Of a stretch of 64,000 nt of DNA, positions 1-9,907 are shown one piece after another. The notes beneath the pieces were generated by a model. It saw only the letters and a program-made list of their open reading frames with translations. It had not been told where the DNA came from and did no database searches. Location of the stretch: NCBI RefSeq assembly GCF_014197035.1, contig NZ_JACIEU010000003.1, forward strand, positions 186,001 to 250,000. The letters are read 5' to 3'. The DNA comes from Sphingobium scionense. GTDB lineage: Bacteria > Pseudomonadota > Alphaproteobacteria > Sphingomonadales > Sphingomonadaceae. The position numbers and the translations under genes were made by a program. Within the stretch, counting starts at the first letter, position 1. Each line of letters starts with the position of its first letter.

Positions 1-690
1 GTTCGCCGATACCGGCACGCCGGCTTCGGCCAGGCGCGTGATCGCGGCGATCCGTCGCTCGGGATGGGGGGCGCGCGGCTCCAGCGTGCGCGCAACCTTG
101 GGGTCGAGCGAGGTGACCGAAATCATCACCGCGACCAGATTGTCGCGCGCCAGATCGGCCAGCAGGTCGATGTCGTGCAGGATGCGGTCGGACTTGGTGG
201 TAATGAAGACCGGATGGCGGCATTCCACCATCACCTCCAGCAATTGGCGGGTAATGCCCCAATCCTTCTCGATCGGCTGATAGGGGTCGGTATTCGTACC
301 CATGGCGATCGGCGAGACGCTGTAGCTGCGGCGCGCCAGTTCCTTGCGCAGCAATGCCGCCGCATCCGGCTTGGCGAACAGCCGCGTCTCGAAATCCAGA
401 CCCGGCGACAGGTCGTGATAGGCATGGGTCGGCCGGGCGAAGCAATAGATGCAGCCATGCTCGCAGCCGGCATAAGCGTTGATCGACTGGGAGAAGGCGA
501 TGTCGGGCGACGCATTGCGCGAAATGATCGTGCGCGGCGTGATCAGCGAGACGCTGGTGCGCAGTTTCTGCGCCGGGCCGTCGATCGCCTCCACGGCGTC
601 GAGCCAGTCGCCGTCTGTCTCGCGCGCGGCCAGGTTGAACCGGCTGCTGGCCTGGTTGTGCGTTGCGCCGCGTCCGGGAATATTTGCCAT
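1..690 (-). CDS. PA0069-family radical SAM protein (3' end beyond window)
   Basis: Reading from the ATG at 690 gives 230 codons that stay open to base 1, so the C-terminus is missing. The protein starts MANIPGRGATHNQASSRF and carries the radical SAM cluster motif CEHGCIYC (C-x3-C-x2-C) around residue 72, followed by FARPTHAYH, as in the PA0069/SplB-like family. That family resembles spore photoproduct lyase, but its substrate is unknown. The family call rests on the motif and the flanking residues. A LexA-like box lies 11 bp upstream, which points to a DNA-damage role (inference). Confidence 0.85.
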   Translation of the reverse strand, partial: MANIPGRGATHNQASSRFNLAARETDGDWLDAVEAIDGPAQKLRTSVSLITPRTIISRNASPDIAFSQSINAYAGCEHGCIYCFARPTHAYHDLSPGLDFETRLFAKPDAAALLRKELARRSYSVSPIAMGTNTDPYQPIEKDWGITRQLLEVMVECRHPVFITTKSDRILHDIDLLADLARDNLVAVMISVTSLDPKVARTLEPRAPHPERRIAAITRLAEAGVPVSAN

Positions 691-700
691 AGTTGAATAA

Positions 701-715
701 GAACATATCATGAAC
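701..715 (-). promoter_or_regulatory. Candidate LexA (SOS) box
   Basis: The bases read GAAC-ATATCAT-GAAC, that is GTTC-N7-GTTC on the minus strand, the classical alphaproteobacterial LexA operator. It sits between the divergent radical SAM gene (start at 690) and the YbjN gene (start at 776), and is much closer to the former. The match to both half-sites is exact. Binding is inferred. Confidence 0.6.
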
Positions 716-775
716 TTATTGACAAGATCGCTTCGGATACGACAAGGCTGAGTCCTTGAAAGCAGGGGAAATATC

Positions 776-1288
776 ATGCGTGTTTGGTGGCTTGTTCCGG
801 CTCTGATGATGGTCGCTGGCGCGGCTGATGCCGCGACGCCGACGGTGGATTGTGCCGCAAACATGGTCTGCGCCAGCCGGCCCCAGTCGGTGGTCGATGC
901 GCTGCAGGCGGCGGGCTACAAGGCGGCGCTGACCAAGAGCAAGTCGACCGGCAATCCGATGATCGAAAGCGCGGCCTCCGGCTATAATTTCACCATCTAT
1001 TTCTATGGTTGCGAGGAGATGAAGGATTGCAACTCGCTGCAGTTCGGTATCAATTTCGCGGATGACGGTGGCAATACCCCGGAAGTCGCGAACAAGTGGA
1101 ACCAGTCCAAGCGCTTCATCCAGATGTCGATCGCCGACGACAAGACGATGGACGTGTCCTATGACGTCAGCACGATCGGCGGTCTCAATCAGGAGAATTT
1201 CGCCGATGTGGTCGACTGGTGGGCGGTGATGCTCGGCGAACTCAGCAAATTCTTCAAGGAGAATCCGGCGCCAACGCTCAAGAAGTAA
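776..1288 (+). CDS. YbjN domain-containing secreted protein
   Basis: This 170-residue protein has a clear signal peptide (MRVWWLVPALMMVAGAADA, cleavage near residue 20). The mature part carries the YbjN-type fold signature, including GNPMIES and YFYGCE followed by a DVDG-like region and a final amphipathic WWAVMLGEL segment. YbjN-family proteins are related to type III secretion chaperones, but their role in sphingomonads is not known. An AGGGGA element about 7 bp before the ATG serves as ribosome binding site. The gene is monocistronic and ends in a strong hairpin region shared with the convergent moaB operon. Confidence 0.7.
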   Translation: MRVWWLVPALMMVAGAADAATPTVDCAANMVCASRPQSVVDALQAAGYKAALTKSKSTGNPMIESAASGYNFTIYFYGCEEMKDCNSLQFGINFADDGGNTPEVANKWNQSKRFIQMSIADDKTMDVSYDVSTIGGLNQENFADVVDWWAVMLGELSKFFKENPAPTLKK

Positions 1289-1315
1289 GGGCGCGTAGAG
1301 ACTGTTTGAGAAAGC

Positions 1316-1398
1316 CGGTTCCGGCCCGCTCCCCCGCCCAACCACCCGACAGGATGACACTGGATCGGGTGGTTGGGCGGGGGAGCGGGCTGGAACCG
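1316..1398. repeat. Long near-perfect inverted repeat (34-bp arms)
   Basis: Arms at 1316-1349 and 1365-1398 are reverse complements at 33 of 34 positions; the one exception would still form a G-U pair in RNA. The loop is 15 bases. The arms are very rich in C on one side and G on the other. The element lies between convergent genes (YbjN gene and moaB) and is followed by a second smaller hairpin. Its length and near perfection are more than a normal terminator needs, so it may be a dispersed palindromic (REP-like) element; genome copy number cannot be seen here. Confidence 0.75.
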
Positions 1399-1403
1399 TA
1401 ACG

Positions 1404-1425
1404 AAAATCGCCCTTTCGCGATTTT
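1404..1425. terminator. Hairpin terminator between convergent genes
   Basis: The arms AAAATCGC (1404-1411) and GCGATTTT (1418-1425) are perfect complements around a 6-base loop. On the plus strand the 3' arm ends in a T-run, and on the minus strand the same is true, so it can terminate both the YbjN gene and the moaB operon. Confidence 0.6.
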
Positions 1426-1437
1426 TCAAATAGCTGC

Positions 1438-1965
1438 TCAGCGCTCGGTAAGGCGCGGCATCAGCTCGACGAAATTGCAGGGGCGGAACCGGCTGTCGAG
1501 CTGACTGGCGAGAATGCCGTCCCAGGCATCGCGCACCGCGCCGGTCGAGCCGGGCAGCGCGAAGATATAGGTGCCGCGCGCGACGCAGGCGGTGGCGCGC
1601 GACTGGATGGTCGATGTGCCGATCGACTGATAGCTCAGCCAGCGGAACAGCTCGCCGAAACCGGGAATTTCCTTGTCTTGCACCTGGGCCAGTGCCTCGG
1701 GCGTGACGTCCCGGCCGGTGACGCCGGTGCCACCGGTGGTCAGGATCACATCGACCTGCGGATCGTCGATCCAGGCGTGGAGCCGGGCGACAATGGCGCT
1801 GCTATCATCGGTGACGATCAGCCGGTCGGCCAGGATATGGCCGGCGCCGGTCAGGCGCTCGACCAGCGTATCGCCGGACCGGTCATCGGCCAGCGTGCGG
1901 GTATCGGAAACGGTCAGGACGGCAATGCGGACGGGCAGGAATGTCCGGCCTTCGTCGATCGGCAT
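1438..1965 (-). CDS. moaB: Molybdenum cofactor biosynthesis protein B
   Basis: This 175-residue protein of the MoaB/MogA family takes part in molybdopterin cofactor synthesis; family members adenylylate molybdopterin or are close relatives of those that do. The hallmark [16 protein letters not shown] stands near residue 80, preceded by VLTVSDTR near the N-terminus and followed by the substrate-loop ALPGSTGAV. The ATG at 1965 overlaps the TGA of the upstream lytic transglycosylase gene by one base (TGATG), which argues for this start over an in-frame one further upstream and for translational coupling. It is last in the three-gene operon with the glycosylase-like and transglycosylase genes; no functional link between the three is evident. 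Confidence 0.9.
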   Translation of the reverse strand: MPIDEGRTFLPVRIAVLTVSDTRTLADDRSGDTLVERLTGAGHILADRLIVTDDSSAIVARLHAWIDDPQVDVILTTGGTGVTGRDVTPEALAQVQDKEIPGFGELFRWLSYQSIGTSTIQSRATACVARGTYIFALPGSTGAVRDAWDGILASQLDSRFRPCNFVELMPRLTER

Positions 1966-3752
1966 CAGTCCGATCCGCCGGCGATCATCGCCCGGCCGTC
2001 GGCCTTGCTCAGGCGCACCAGCTTCACGCCCTTGGCATTGGGGAATGTCGGCCACATGCCTTGCGCCATGCCGGTCAGGCAATCCGCCTCGCCCTTCGCC
2101 TGGATCTGATACATCCAGTAGTTGCGCATGACGATGTTCACATAGGCGCGGGTTTCATAATAGGGCAGGGATTCGATGAAGAGCAGCGGATCGCCCTTGT
2201 CCTTCACTTCGCTGTTCCAGCGCTCGACCGGCAGTGGGCCGGCATTATAGGCCGCCATCACCTTGGGCAGCAGGCCGCCGGTCGCGCTCATGTCGCGCAG
2301 CGATTCCAGATAGCGCTGGCCATATTCCATATTGGTGGATGGCACGAACAGCTGCGATGCGTTCGACAAGCCGACATCGCCAGCGGTGCCGGGCCGCACC
2401 TGCATCAGGCCGCGGGCGCCGGCGCTGGACACGACGTCGGGGCGGAAACCGGATTCCTGCAGCGTATGGGCGTAGATCAACGACGGATCGACGCGCCAGC
2501 CGCCGTCGGGCCGCCAGGCGGGAGCCGGGAAGCGGGCGAAGCTGTCGGGCTGCTTGCCGGCCGGACCATTATGGGCGAGCCAGAGCTGGGTTGCCGGCAG
2601 GTTGAGCGCGCTGGCGAGGCGCAGCAGCGCATCATATTGAGCGGAGCCACCCAGCTTAGCCTGATAGCGGAGGATTTCGTCGGCGCGGCCATTCTCGCCG
2701 ATTCCGGCCAGCGCGATCGCGTTGCGGACATTGGGGCTGTCCTTGAGCTGGCGCCAGTCATTGTCGCTGAAGCGGGCATTCATGGTCGCGCCGCCCAGTG
2801 GCATGCCCAGGCTCTCGCGGGCGAGCAGGCCGTAGAAGGTCTCGTCGGATCGCGCCGCGAGCTTCAGCATATTCTCGACCTTCTCGGCCTCGCCGCAGAC
2901 CATATAGGCGCGCGATGCCCAATAGGCGCCGGCTGCGCGCATGTCCGCGTCGCCCGCCAGCGCGGCGACATTGGCGAAGGCCGGGGCGGCGGCGCGGCAG
3001 TCATTCTGGCGCCAAGCGGCAAGGCCGGTCGTCCAGTGCGCCTGCACCGTCCAGTCGCCGCCGCTGCGGGCTTCGAGTGCGCGCGCTGCCATGCGGCGGG
3101 CATTGAGATCGTCACTCTCGATATAATAGGCCCAGGCGACACGCTGGCGCACCTCGGTCAGACCTTCGGGCGTCAGCCCCGCTTCGCCAGCGGTAAGCAG
3201 CCCTTCCGCGCCGGCCGGATCGTCATTCTTGATGAAGGTCAGGATCTGCGCCGACACGCTCTGGGCCAGAACGTCCGTCTTGCTGCCGCTGACATATTGG
3301 CGGCGGGGCGCCGAGCCGAGCCATACGAGCTTCTGCACCTGTGGCAGATCGGGCAGGATAGTCGCACCACGCTTTTGCGCCAGGCGGGAAAGCTGGTCCG
3401 CCTTGGGCAGCCAGGCGGCCTTGTTGACGAGGTCGAGCAGGTCGAACAGCTCGACGCGCGGCGATCCCTTGGCAAGATAGAGTTCCGACAGGGCGAGCGG
3501 GCGGACCGCATCCTGCGGGTCGAGCACCAGGATCATCGCCTTGGCATCAGACCATTTCTGGTCGCGCAGGGCGGCGAAGATGGCATTGTAGCGCGCCTTG
3601 TCGCCATCGGACAGCTGGAGCGGCGTGCCGGCGGTAGAGCTGGTCGGCAAGAGGGGGAGGGTTTCCGCCGCCTTGGCGCCGGCCGGGATCGCCAGCGCCG
3701 CGCTCATGCTCAGCAGGGCAAGGCTGGAAATGCGGGTTGCAACGCGAATCAC
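1965..3752 (-). CDS. Soluble lytic murein transglycosylase
   Basis: This 595-residue periplasmic enzyme should cleave the MurNAc-GlcNAc bond of peptidoglycan with formation of 1,6-anhydro ends. It has an N-terminal signal peptide ending near AKAAE, a long helical superhelical region, and a C-terminal SLT domain. The domain shows the catalytic glutamate in LQESGF (E433), then [10 protein letters not shown] and AYNAGP, the three standard motifs of family 1 transglycosylases. The length is close to that of Slt70. The gene overlaps the upstream glycosylase-like gene by four bases (ATGA) and the downstream moaB by one. Confidence 0.92.
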   Translation of the reverse strand: MIRVATRISSLALLSMSAALAIPAGAKAAETLPLLPTSSTAGTPLQLSDGDKARYNAIFAALRDQKWSDAKAMILVLDPQDAVRPLALSELYLAKGSPRVELFDLLDLVNKAAWLPKADQLSRLAQKRGATILPDLPQVQKLVWLGSAPRRQYVSGSKTDVLAQSVSAQILTFIKNDDPAGAEGLLTAGEAGLTPEGLTEVRQRVAWAYYIESDDLNARRMAARALEARSGGDWTVQAHWTTGLAAWRQNDCRAAAPAFANVAALAGDADMRAAGAYWASRAYMVCGEAEKVENMLKLAARSDETFYGLLARESLGMPLGGATMNARFSDNDWRQLKDSPNVRNAIALAGIGENGRADEILRYQAKLGGSAQYDALLRLASALNLPATQLWLAHNGPAGKQPDSFARFPAPAWRPDGGWRVDPSLIYAHTLQESGFRPDVVSSAGARGLMQVRPGTAGDVGLSNASQLFVPSTNMEYGQRYLESLRDMSATGGLLPKVMAAYNAGPLPVERWNSEVKDKGDPLLFIESLPYYETRAYVNIVMRNYWMYQIQAKGEADCLTGMAQGMWPTFPNAKGVKLVRLSKADGRAMIAGGSD

Positions 3753-4531
3753 GGGCGATCTTCCTCAATCAGGCTTTGCAGGACGCGCCAGCATTCCGCC
3801 TTGGCCGCGGGCTGGCTGAGCAGCAGGCGCGGATGGAATGTGGCAATGGCGGGCACAGTGCCGCCATCATGGTTAAAGGGGCGTAAACCGGCGGACCGGT
3901 CGGCGCCGTCGGTCGGAAGCAGGGCACGGGCCGTCCGATCGCCCAGCAGGAGCAGGCGGCGCGGCGCGGCGAGATGGACATGCAGCCTGATGCGATCGGC
4001 GACATGCGCCAGATCGCTTGCCTCCACCATGCCGCCGGCGGGGCGGACGGTAAACAGCGAGGCCAGGCAGATATCGTCACGGCGCAGGCCGATGGCCCGC
4101 ATCATGGCATCGAACAAGGCGCCAGCGCGATCGGCAAACAAATGGCCCGCGCCGGCATCTGCCATGTCGGGCATGTCAGTAATGACCATCAGCGACGCCT
4201 CAGTCGGGCCGGTCGGCAGGATCGGCGCGCCGGGCCATTTGCGTTCGGGCTGGGCCGAATCACTGGCAAGCCATTCAAGATAGGCGTCAAGCGTCTTGGG
4301 TTTTTCGGGCGGTGGCGGAGCAAAGGCTTTCGCAGACTGCTCGGCCAACTGGGCGCGTGTCGGTTGCGGCCGCAACCAGTTGACTGGAGCTTCCGCTACG
4401 GCGCCATCCACCCCCGCCAGCGACCACCACGCCATATAGGCGTCAGGCGCTGCGGCTCCAAAGTCCCGCTCTAATCCCCGCATCACGATGCCCTTGGGCC
4501 AGAGGTTGACGCGAGGGTCAAGAATCTTCAT
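3749..4531 (-). CDS. Uracil-DNA glycosylase family protein (divergent)
   Basis: The ATG at 4531 ([14 protein letters not shown]) gives 260 residues; the reading frame is open further upstream but lacks family similarity there. The C-terminal half matches family 4 uracil-DNA glycosylases: [19 protein letters not shown], then LASLFTVRP, a hydrophobic LLLLGD strand, and ATFHPRLLL with the HP motif. The first motif, usually GEAPG with a key acidic residue, reads TDMPD here, so catalysis on uracil is uncertain. The N-terminal 100 residues are proline-rich and look like a linker or extra domain. It is the first gene of the operon with the transglycosylase and moaB. Confidence 0.75.
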   Translation of the reverse strand: MKILDPRVNLWPKGIVMRGLERDFGAAAPDAYMAWWSLAGVDGAVAEAPVNWLRPQPTRAQLAEQSAKAFAPPPPEKPKTLDAYLEWLASDSAQPERKWPGAPILPTGPTEASLMVITDMPDMADAGAGHLFADRAGALFDAMMRAIGLRRDDICLASLFTVRPAGGMVEASDLAHVADRIRLHVHLAAPRRLLLLGDRTARALLPTDGADRSAGLRPFNHDGGTVPAIATFHPRLLLSQPAAKAECWRVLQSLIEEDRP

Positions 4532-4612
4532 CGCGTGAGATGTCAAAACGTTGGAGTAATAAGGCGACCGGATGGACGGGCATGTGCCGGCGGGCGTCTC
4601 TATGGAGGGATT

Positions 4613-6265
4613 ATGAGCGAACGGGAATCGATGCCCTATGACATCGTCATCGTCGGTGGGGGACCGGCTGGCCTGTCTGCAGCGATCCGGCTGAAGCAGC
4701 TGGCCAACGCCGCTGGGCAGGAACTGGCCGTCTGCGTGCTGGAAAAGGGGTCGGAAATCGGCGCCCATATCCTGTCGGGCGCAGTGGTCGATCCCAAGGC
4801 GCTGGATGAGCTATTCCCTGACTGGCGCGATATGGGCTGTTCGCTGGCCGATGTGCCGGTGACCGACAATCAGCACTGGATGCTGACCAAGACCGGCAAG
4901 ATCGCGATGCCGCACATCCTGACGCCGGGCTGGATGCACAACAAGGGAACCTACACCGGATCGCTGGGCAATCTGTGCCGCTGGCTGGCCGAACAGGCGG
5001 AAGGGCTTGGCGTCGAAATCTTTCCGGGCTTTGCCGCCGCCGAAATCCTCTACAATGAGGATGGCAGCGTGAAGGGCGTCGCGACCGGCGACATGGGTAT
5101 CGCCCGCGATGGCGAGCGCAAGGCGGACTATCAGCCGGGCCTCGAACTCCACGCCAAATATACCTTCTTTGCCGAAGGCGCGCGCGGCCACCTCACCAAG
5201 ATCCTCAAGCGCCAGTTTGATCTGGAGGCCGATTGCGAGCCGCAGGTCTATGGTCTGGGGATGAAGGAATTGTGGGACATTGACCCCGCCAAGCATCAAC
5301 CAGGGCTTGTCATTCATAGTCAGGGTTGGCCGCTAACCGACTCATATGGCGGTGGTTTTCTCTATCATCAGGCCAATGGTCAGGTCGCGCTCGGCTTCGT
5401 TGTGGGCCTGGGCTATCGCAACCCGCATCTCTATCCGTTCGAGGAATTCCAGCGCTGGAAGCAGCATCCGGAAATCCGCAAGTTCCTGGAGGGCGGCCGC
5501 CGCGTTTCCTATGGCGCGCGCGCGATCAATGAGGGCGGCTGGCAGTCGATCCCCAAGCTGGTCTTCCCCGGTGGCGCGCTGATCGGTTGCTCGGCCGGCT
5601 TCGTCAACGTGCCGCGCATCAAGGGTAGCCATACCGCCATGAAGTCGGGCATGCTGGCCGCCGAGGCCGCGTTCGAGGCGATCCAGGATGAGCGGGCGCG
5701 CGATGTGCTGCACGACTATGAGGATCGTCTGCGCTCCAGCTGGATCGCCGACGAGTTGAAGCTGGTGAAGAATGCCGAGCCACTGCTGGCCAAGTTCGGC
5801 AACACCATCGGTACGCTGCTCGCTGGGATCGACATGTGGATGCGCACGCTCAAGATTGGCCTGCCCTTCACCCTGAAGCACAAGGCCGACTGCGAGAAAT
5901 TGTGGCGCAAGGACCAGTGCGAGAAGATCGCCTATCCCAAGCCCGATGGCGTGATCAGCTTCGATCGTCTGTCCTCGGTATTCCTGTCGAACACCAATCA
6001 TGAGGAAGACCAGCCGGTCCATCTGCAGCTGAAGGATCCGTCGGTTCCGATTTCCTACAATCTGCCCCTTTATGACGAGCCGGCACAGCGTTATTGTCCT
6101 GCCGGTGTCTATGAAGTGGTCGGTCTGGATGAAGGGGAGCCTCGCTTCCAGATCAACGCGCAAAATTGCGTCCACTGCAAGACATGCGACATCAAGGATC
6201 CGACCCAGAATATCAACTGGGTCGTGCCCGAGGGCGGTGGAGGACCGAATTATCCGAACATGTAG
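4613..6265 (+). CDS. Electron transfer flavoprotein-ubiquinone oxidoreductase
   Basis: This 550-residue inner-membrane-associated enzyme passes electrons from ETF (fed by acyl-CoA dehydrogenases) to ubiquinone. The N-terminal FAD site [16 protein letters not shown] is clear. The C-terminus carries the 4Fe-4S cluster cysteines in [10 protein letters not shown] and [18 protein letters not shown], and ends in the family-typical [10 protein letters not shown]. Length matches the family. The start at 4613 is preceded by GGAGG at 4604-4608; an in-frame codon 78 bases upstream lacks such a site. The gene is divergent from the glycosylase-like operon and is followed by the TPR gene in overlapping frame. 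Confidence 0.95.
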   Translation: MSERESMPYDIVIVGGGPAGLSAAIRLKQLANAAGQELAVCVLEKGSEIGAHILSGAVVDPKALDELFPDWRDMGCSLADVPVTDNQHWMLTKTGKIAMPHILTPGWMHNKGTYTGSLGNLCRWLAEQAEGLGVEIFPGFAAAEILYNEDGSVKGVATGDMGIARDGERKADYQPGLELHAKYTFFAEGARGHLTKILKRQFDLEADCEPQVYGLGMKELWDIDPAKHQPGLVIHSQGWPLTDSYGGGFLYHQANGQVALGFVVGLGYRNPHLYPFEEFQRWKQHPEIRKFLEGGRRVSYGARAINEGGWQSIPKLVFPGGALIGCSAGFVNVPRIKGSHTAMKSGMLAAEAAFEAIQDERARDVLHDYEDRLRSSWIADELKLVKNAEPLLAKFGNTIGTLLAGIDMWMRTLKIGLPFTLKHKADCEKLWRKDQCEKIAYPKPDGVISFDRLSSVFLSNTNHEEDQPVHLQLKDPSVPISYNLPLYDEPAQRYCPAGVYEVVGLDEGEPRFQINAQNCVHCKTCDIKDPTQNINWVVPEGGGGPNYPNM

Positions 6266-7907
6266 GGGCCTGATTCCAGGACTGTTGCTGATGCTGCCGG
6301 TCGCGGCCGGCGCATCGGTCGATCCCGATATGGCCCTGCATGCCTATGCCCGTGCGCGCCTTGCGGATGGCGAAGGTGCGCTTGGCGTTGCGGTCGACAG
6401 CTATCGTGTGGCCCTGGCGGGCGATCCGACCAGCCTCGCCATTGCCCGCCGTTCCTATGTCCAGGCGCTGGAAAGCGGCGACATGCCGCTGGCGCTGCAA
6501 TCGGCGGCGCTGCTGGATGAGGGCGGCATGCTGCCGCGCGACGGCACCTTGCTGCGGATTTGCGACGCATTGGGCCGAAAGGATTGGACGGCGGCGCAGG
6601 CCTTCACCGACCGACTGGTGGAGGAGGGCAATTTCTCTTTCCTCGCGCCGATCGTGCAAAGCTGGATATCGCTGGGCCAGCGCCGCTATGTGGCGCCGGT
6701 CATCGATGGCAAGGACAAGTTCGGCGCGCTGGGCGCCCGCTATCTCGACGAACATCTGGCGTTGCAGGCCATGGCGCGGGGCGACAAGGAAGAGGCCATC
6801 GGCGCGATGCGTCGCGCCCTGGCCTTGCGCGTGACGGACGACGAAGCGCTGCGCCTGACCTTCGCCGCGCAATTGGCCGGGCGCCGGGCGAAGGCGGATG
6901 CCTTGGCCCTGCTGCCTGCCGATGAAGCGAGCTTTGCCAAGGCCCGCGCGGACGTCGCGCGCGGTAAGGTGCCGGGGGCGATTGCCATGTCCTTCACGCC
7001 CAGGCAGGGCTTTGCCCAATTGCTGGCCCGTCTGGCGGTCGACATCGCGTCCGACGAAACGGGCACGGCGCTGGGCATTCGCCTGGCGCGGATTGCGACA
7101 TTTGCAGATCCGGCCGCTGCCGAGCCGCATCTGGCGGCGGCGAAGCTGCTGGTGGCGGGCGATCTCGCCAATTATGCTGCGGCGGAAGCGCGCAAGGTGC
7201 CTGTCACTGGCTGGTACGGCGCGCTCGCCCAGGCGGAACTGGTCGAGGCACTGGCGGCATCGGGGGATCGTGACGGCGCGATTGCACTGGCGCAAAGCCT
7301 GGTATCGGCTCCGAATGCCGAGCCGGAACACCTTGTAAGGCTTGGACGATTGCTGGCAGATTCTGGTGATTTCGACGGTGCCGCATCGGCCTTTCGTCAG
7401 GCGCAGACGGGTTATCCCGCCGATAGCCTGCCCTGGGCGTTGTTGCTGTTTGAAGGCAGCGCGCTGGAACAGGGCAAGCGTTGGGACGAAGCGCGCGCCG
7501 TTCTCGAAAAGGCGGCGGTCATGGCGCCCAACGAGCCGGTCATCCTCAACTATCTCGGCTATGCTCAGATAGAACGGCGGCAGAATGTCGATGTTGCACT
7601 CGATCTTCTGAAGAAAGCCAGCGCGCTCAAGCCACAGGACGCGTCGATCACGGACTCGCTCGGCTGGGCCAAGTTCGTCACGGGCGACGTCAAGGGGGCT
7701 GTCCCTGTGCTGGAACGTGCCGCAGCCGGCGCTCCCGGCGATGCCACGATCAACGAACATCTGGGCGACGCGCTGTGGACCGCCGGTCGGCGCTATGAGG
7801 CTCGCTATGCCTGGCGCGCGGCAGCGGTGTTCGCGGAGGGGGATGTCGCCAATCGGCTTGACGCCAAGGCCCGCGAAGGGCTGAAACCCGAATATGCCGC
7901 GCCCTGA
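6237..7907 (+). CDS. Exported tetratricopeptide repeat protein
   Basis: The protein consists of TPR units rich in alanine, with recognisable repeats in the C-terminal third ([20 protein letters not shown], then [20 protein letters not shown], then [20 protein letters not shown]). This resembles alphaproteobacterial exported TPR scaffolds; the partner is unknown. I chose GTG at 6237 because it yields a good signal peptide (basic EDRIIRTCR, then [15 protein letters not shown]) and overlaps the end of the ETF-QO gene by 29 bases. ATG at 6291 would remove most of that peptide. The start is uncertain. The ispE gene follows after two bases. Confidence 0.75.
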   Translation: MEDRIIRTCRGLIPGLLLMLPVAAGASVDPDMALHAYARARLADGEGALGVAVDSYRVALAGDPTSLAIARRSYVQALESGDMPLALQSAALLDEGGMLPRDGTLLRICDALGRKDWTAAQAFTDRLVEEGNFSFLAPIVQSWISLGQRRYVAPVIDGKDKFGALGARYLDEHLALQAMARGDKEEAIGAMRRALALRVTDDEALRLTFAAQLAGRRAKADALALLPADEASFAKARADVARGKVPGAIAMSFTPRQGFAQLLARLAVDIASDETGTALGIRLARIATFADPAAAEPHLAAAKLLVAGDLANYAAAEARKVPVTGWYGALAQAELVEALAASGDRDGAIALAQSLVSAPNAEPEHLVRLGRLLADSGDFDGAASAFRQAQTGYPADSLPWALLLFEGSALEQGKRWDEARAVLEKAAVMAPNEPVILNYLGYAQIERRQNVDVALDLLKKASALKPQDASITDSLGWAKFVTGDVKGAVPVLERAAAGAPGDATINEHLGDALWTAGRRYEARYAWRAAAVFAEGDVANRLDAKAREGLKPEYAAP

Positions 7908-7909
7908 GA

Positions 7910-8785
7910 TTGCATCGAAATCCTGTGAATATATCTGAACAACTAACTGAAATTGCTTACGCAAAGATCAATTTGGCCTTGCATGTGCGCGATCGCCGCG
8001 CGGATGGCTATCATGCGCTGGAAAGCCTGTTCGTCTTTGCCGAGGATGGGGACATTCTCCACGCCCGGCATCGCGACGACGGCGTCATCACGCTTGCCGT
8101 GGAAGGCCCCTGTGGCGCTGGTCTGAGCGGCGACGACGACAATCTGGTCATACGGGCGGCGCGGAACCTTCAGGCGGCCACCGGGATGACGGCCGGTGCC
8201 GATATCCGGCTCGACAAGCGCCTGCCGGTTGCGTCCGGCATTGGCGGCGGTTCGGCGGATGCGGCCGCGACGCTGCGCTTGCTGATGCGCCTCTGGAATA
8301 TCACCGTGGAAGGTGCTGTATTACAGGATCTATCCCTGTCGCTGGGGTCGGACGTGCCGGCCTGCTTGGCCAGCACCACGCAACTGGTGCGCGGCCGTGG
8401 CGAACTGCTGGAGGCGCAGGCGCTGGACGATCTGTCGAGCCGGCCGATGCTGCTGGTCAACCCGCGGGTCGGCGTGTCGACGGCATCGGTCTTTGCCGGC
8501 TGGGACAGGATCGACCGCGGCCCGCTCGATGCGCTGGATATTGACGGGCTTGCGCGCGCCGGCCGCAATGATCTGGAGGCGCCGGCCCTGCTGTTGGCGC
8601 CGGTGATCGGTGATGTGCTGAAGGCGTTGCAGGCGCAAAGTCCCCGGCTCGCGCGCATGTCCGGGTCGGGCGCGACCTGTTTCGCGCTGTTCGATGACGG
8701 GAAGGCAATGGCGCAGGCCGCGACGGCCCTGCGCCGCGATCATCCGGGCTGGTGGGTGATGGAAACGAGGATCAGGAAATCATGA
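7910..8785 (+). CDS. ispE: 4-diphosphocytidyl-2-C-methyl-D-erythritol kinase
   Basis: IspE phosphorylates CDP-methylerythritol in the non-mevalonate isoprenoid pathway. The N-terminal AYAKINLALHV and DGYHALESLF are diagnostic, the GHMP ATP-binding loop reads LPVASGIGGGSADAAA, and the C-terminal ARMSGSGATCFALF is the third motif. At 291 residues the size is normal. There is no ATG at the front: TTG at 7910 or GTG at 7925 are both possible, and the latter puts the start 21 bases or so before the conserved AYAKIN. The gene overlaps the next by four bases. Confidence 0.93.
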   Translation: MHRNPVNISEQLTEIAYAKINLALHVRDRRADGYHALESLFVFAEDGDILHARHRDDGVITLAVEGPCGAGLSGDDDNLVIRAARNLQAATGMTAGADIRLDKRLPVASGIGGGSADAAATLRLLMRLWNITVEGAVLQDLSLSLGSDVPACLASTTQLVRGRGELLEAQALDDLSSRPMLLVNPRVGVSTASVFAGWDRIDRGPLDALDIDGLARAGRNDLEAPALLLAPVIGDVLKALQAQSPRLARMSGSGATCFALFDDGKAMAQAATALRRDHPGWWVMETRIRKS

Positions 8786-9498
8786 GCGAAGCCTTCACCA
8801 CCATGCGGAAGGGCGATCTCGACCTGCTGATCATCGTCGATCATGCCTCGGCCCATGTCCCAGACGATATCGACCTGGGCATCGATCCGGCGTTGCTGTG
8901 CGAGCATATTGCGATCGACATCGGCGTGGCGGAGGTCAGCCAGTTGCTCGCGGCGCAGCTGGGCTGCTCCGCGATTCTGGCTGGCATCTCCCGCCTGGTC
9001 ATCGACCTCAACCGCGAAGAGGATGCGCCCGGCCTGCTGCCGGTGATGAGTGACGGCCATGCCATTCCGGGCAATCGCGACGCCGATCTGGCCGAACGGA
9101 TGCGCCGCTTCCATCATCCCTATCATCATCAGGTGGCGGCGATGCTCGACGGCATGACGTCACCCTTCATCCTTTCCGTGCATAGCTTCACGCCCCACCT
9201 GGCGAGCGATCCGGCGCAGCAGCGGCCCTGGGACATCGGCATTCTCTATAATCAGGATGATCGCGCGGCGCGGATCGCCATTCCGATGTTGGAGGCGGCG
9301 GGCCTCAATGTCGGCGACCAACTGCCCTATTCGGGGCAATTGCTCAACGCGACGATGAACCGCCATGCCGAGGCCAATGGCATCCCCTATCTGGGGATCG
9401 AGATGCGGCAGGATCTGGTTGGCGATGCCGCCGGGCAGCGCCGCTTTGCCGATCTGCTGGGGCCGATCGTGCTGGAATGCCGAAGCCGGCTGAGGTGA
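8782..9498 (+). CDS. N-formylglutamate amidohydrolase family protein
   Basis: This 238-residue protein has the N-formylglutamate deformylase (FGase) fold: LIIVDHASAHVPDD near the N-terminus, AAQLGCSAILAGISRLVIDLNR, then SVHSFTP and YLGIEMRQDLV. Members hydrolyse N-formyl-amino acids to formate and the amino acid in histidine-like catabolism, but this copy has no hut genes nearby, so its substrate is open. The ATG at 8782 overlaps the ispE stop (ATGA), which fixes the start and suggests coupled translation. Confidence 0.85.
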   Translation: MSEAFTTMRKGDLDLLIIVDHASAHVPDDIDLGIDPALLCEHIAIDIGVAEVSQLLAAQLGCSAILAGISRLVIDLNREEDAPGLLPVMSDGHAIPGNRDADLAERMRRFHHPYHHQVAAMLDGMTSPFILSVHSFTPHLASDPAQQRPWDIGILYNQDDRAARIAIPMLEAAGLNVGDQLPYSGQLLNATMNRHAEANGIPYLGIEMRQDLVGDAAGQRRFADLLGPIVLECRSRLR

Positions 9499-9550
9499 TG
9501 GTGCGGTCTGACATGCCGGGCGATAAAGGGTGTCGAAAGGGGATATTCTG

Positions 9551-9907
9551 ATGGGGCTGCGATTGTCTGGCGCACTGATGCTGGCGGGACTGGCCCTGGC
9601 GGGATGTGACGGTAAGGGCGGCGGGAGCGAGGCGATCGCCGATGACGACAGCCTGATCGACTGCGCGATCGGCAAAGGCGCTTGGGCGCGGGCGTGCGGC
9701 GTCGAACGCGAGGGCGACATGCTGACCCTGCGCCATCCCGATGGCGGGTTCCGGCGGCTCAGGATCGTGCAGGACGGGCGTGGCCTGGTTTCGGCCGATG
9801 GTGCCGAGGACGCAAAGCTCACCATTATCGGCAAGGGACTGGTCGAAGTGGCGATCGGGGCGGACCAGTATCGGTTGCCCGCGACCGTGGCGGCCAAGTC
9901 GGACTGA
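9551..9907 (+). CDS. Small predicted lipoprotein
   Basis: The 118-residue product has a lipoprotein signal ending LALAGC, with the lipidated cysteine at residue 19. The mature domain has two cysteines (LIDCAIGKGAWARACGVE) that could form a disulfide, then a short beta-rich region. I do not recognise a named family. AAAGGGG about 9 bases before the ATG is the ribosome binding site. The stop overlaps the ATG of the NAD(P)HX repair gene by one base. Confidence 0.7.
   Translation: MGLRLSGALMLAGLALAGCDGKGGGSEAIADDDSLIDCAIGKGAWARACGVEREGDMLTLRHPDGGFRRLRIVQDGRGLVSADGAEDAKLTIIGKGLVEVAIGADQYRLPATVAAKSD

Noticed and set aside
1941..4283. 780-codon plus-strand open frame
   Set aside because: Antisense to the lytic transglycosylase and glycosylase-like genes, which carry clear motifs; the frame itself has none.
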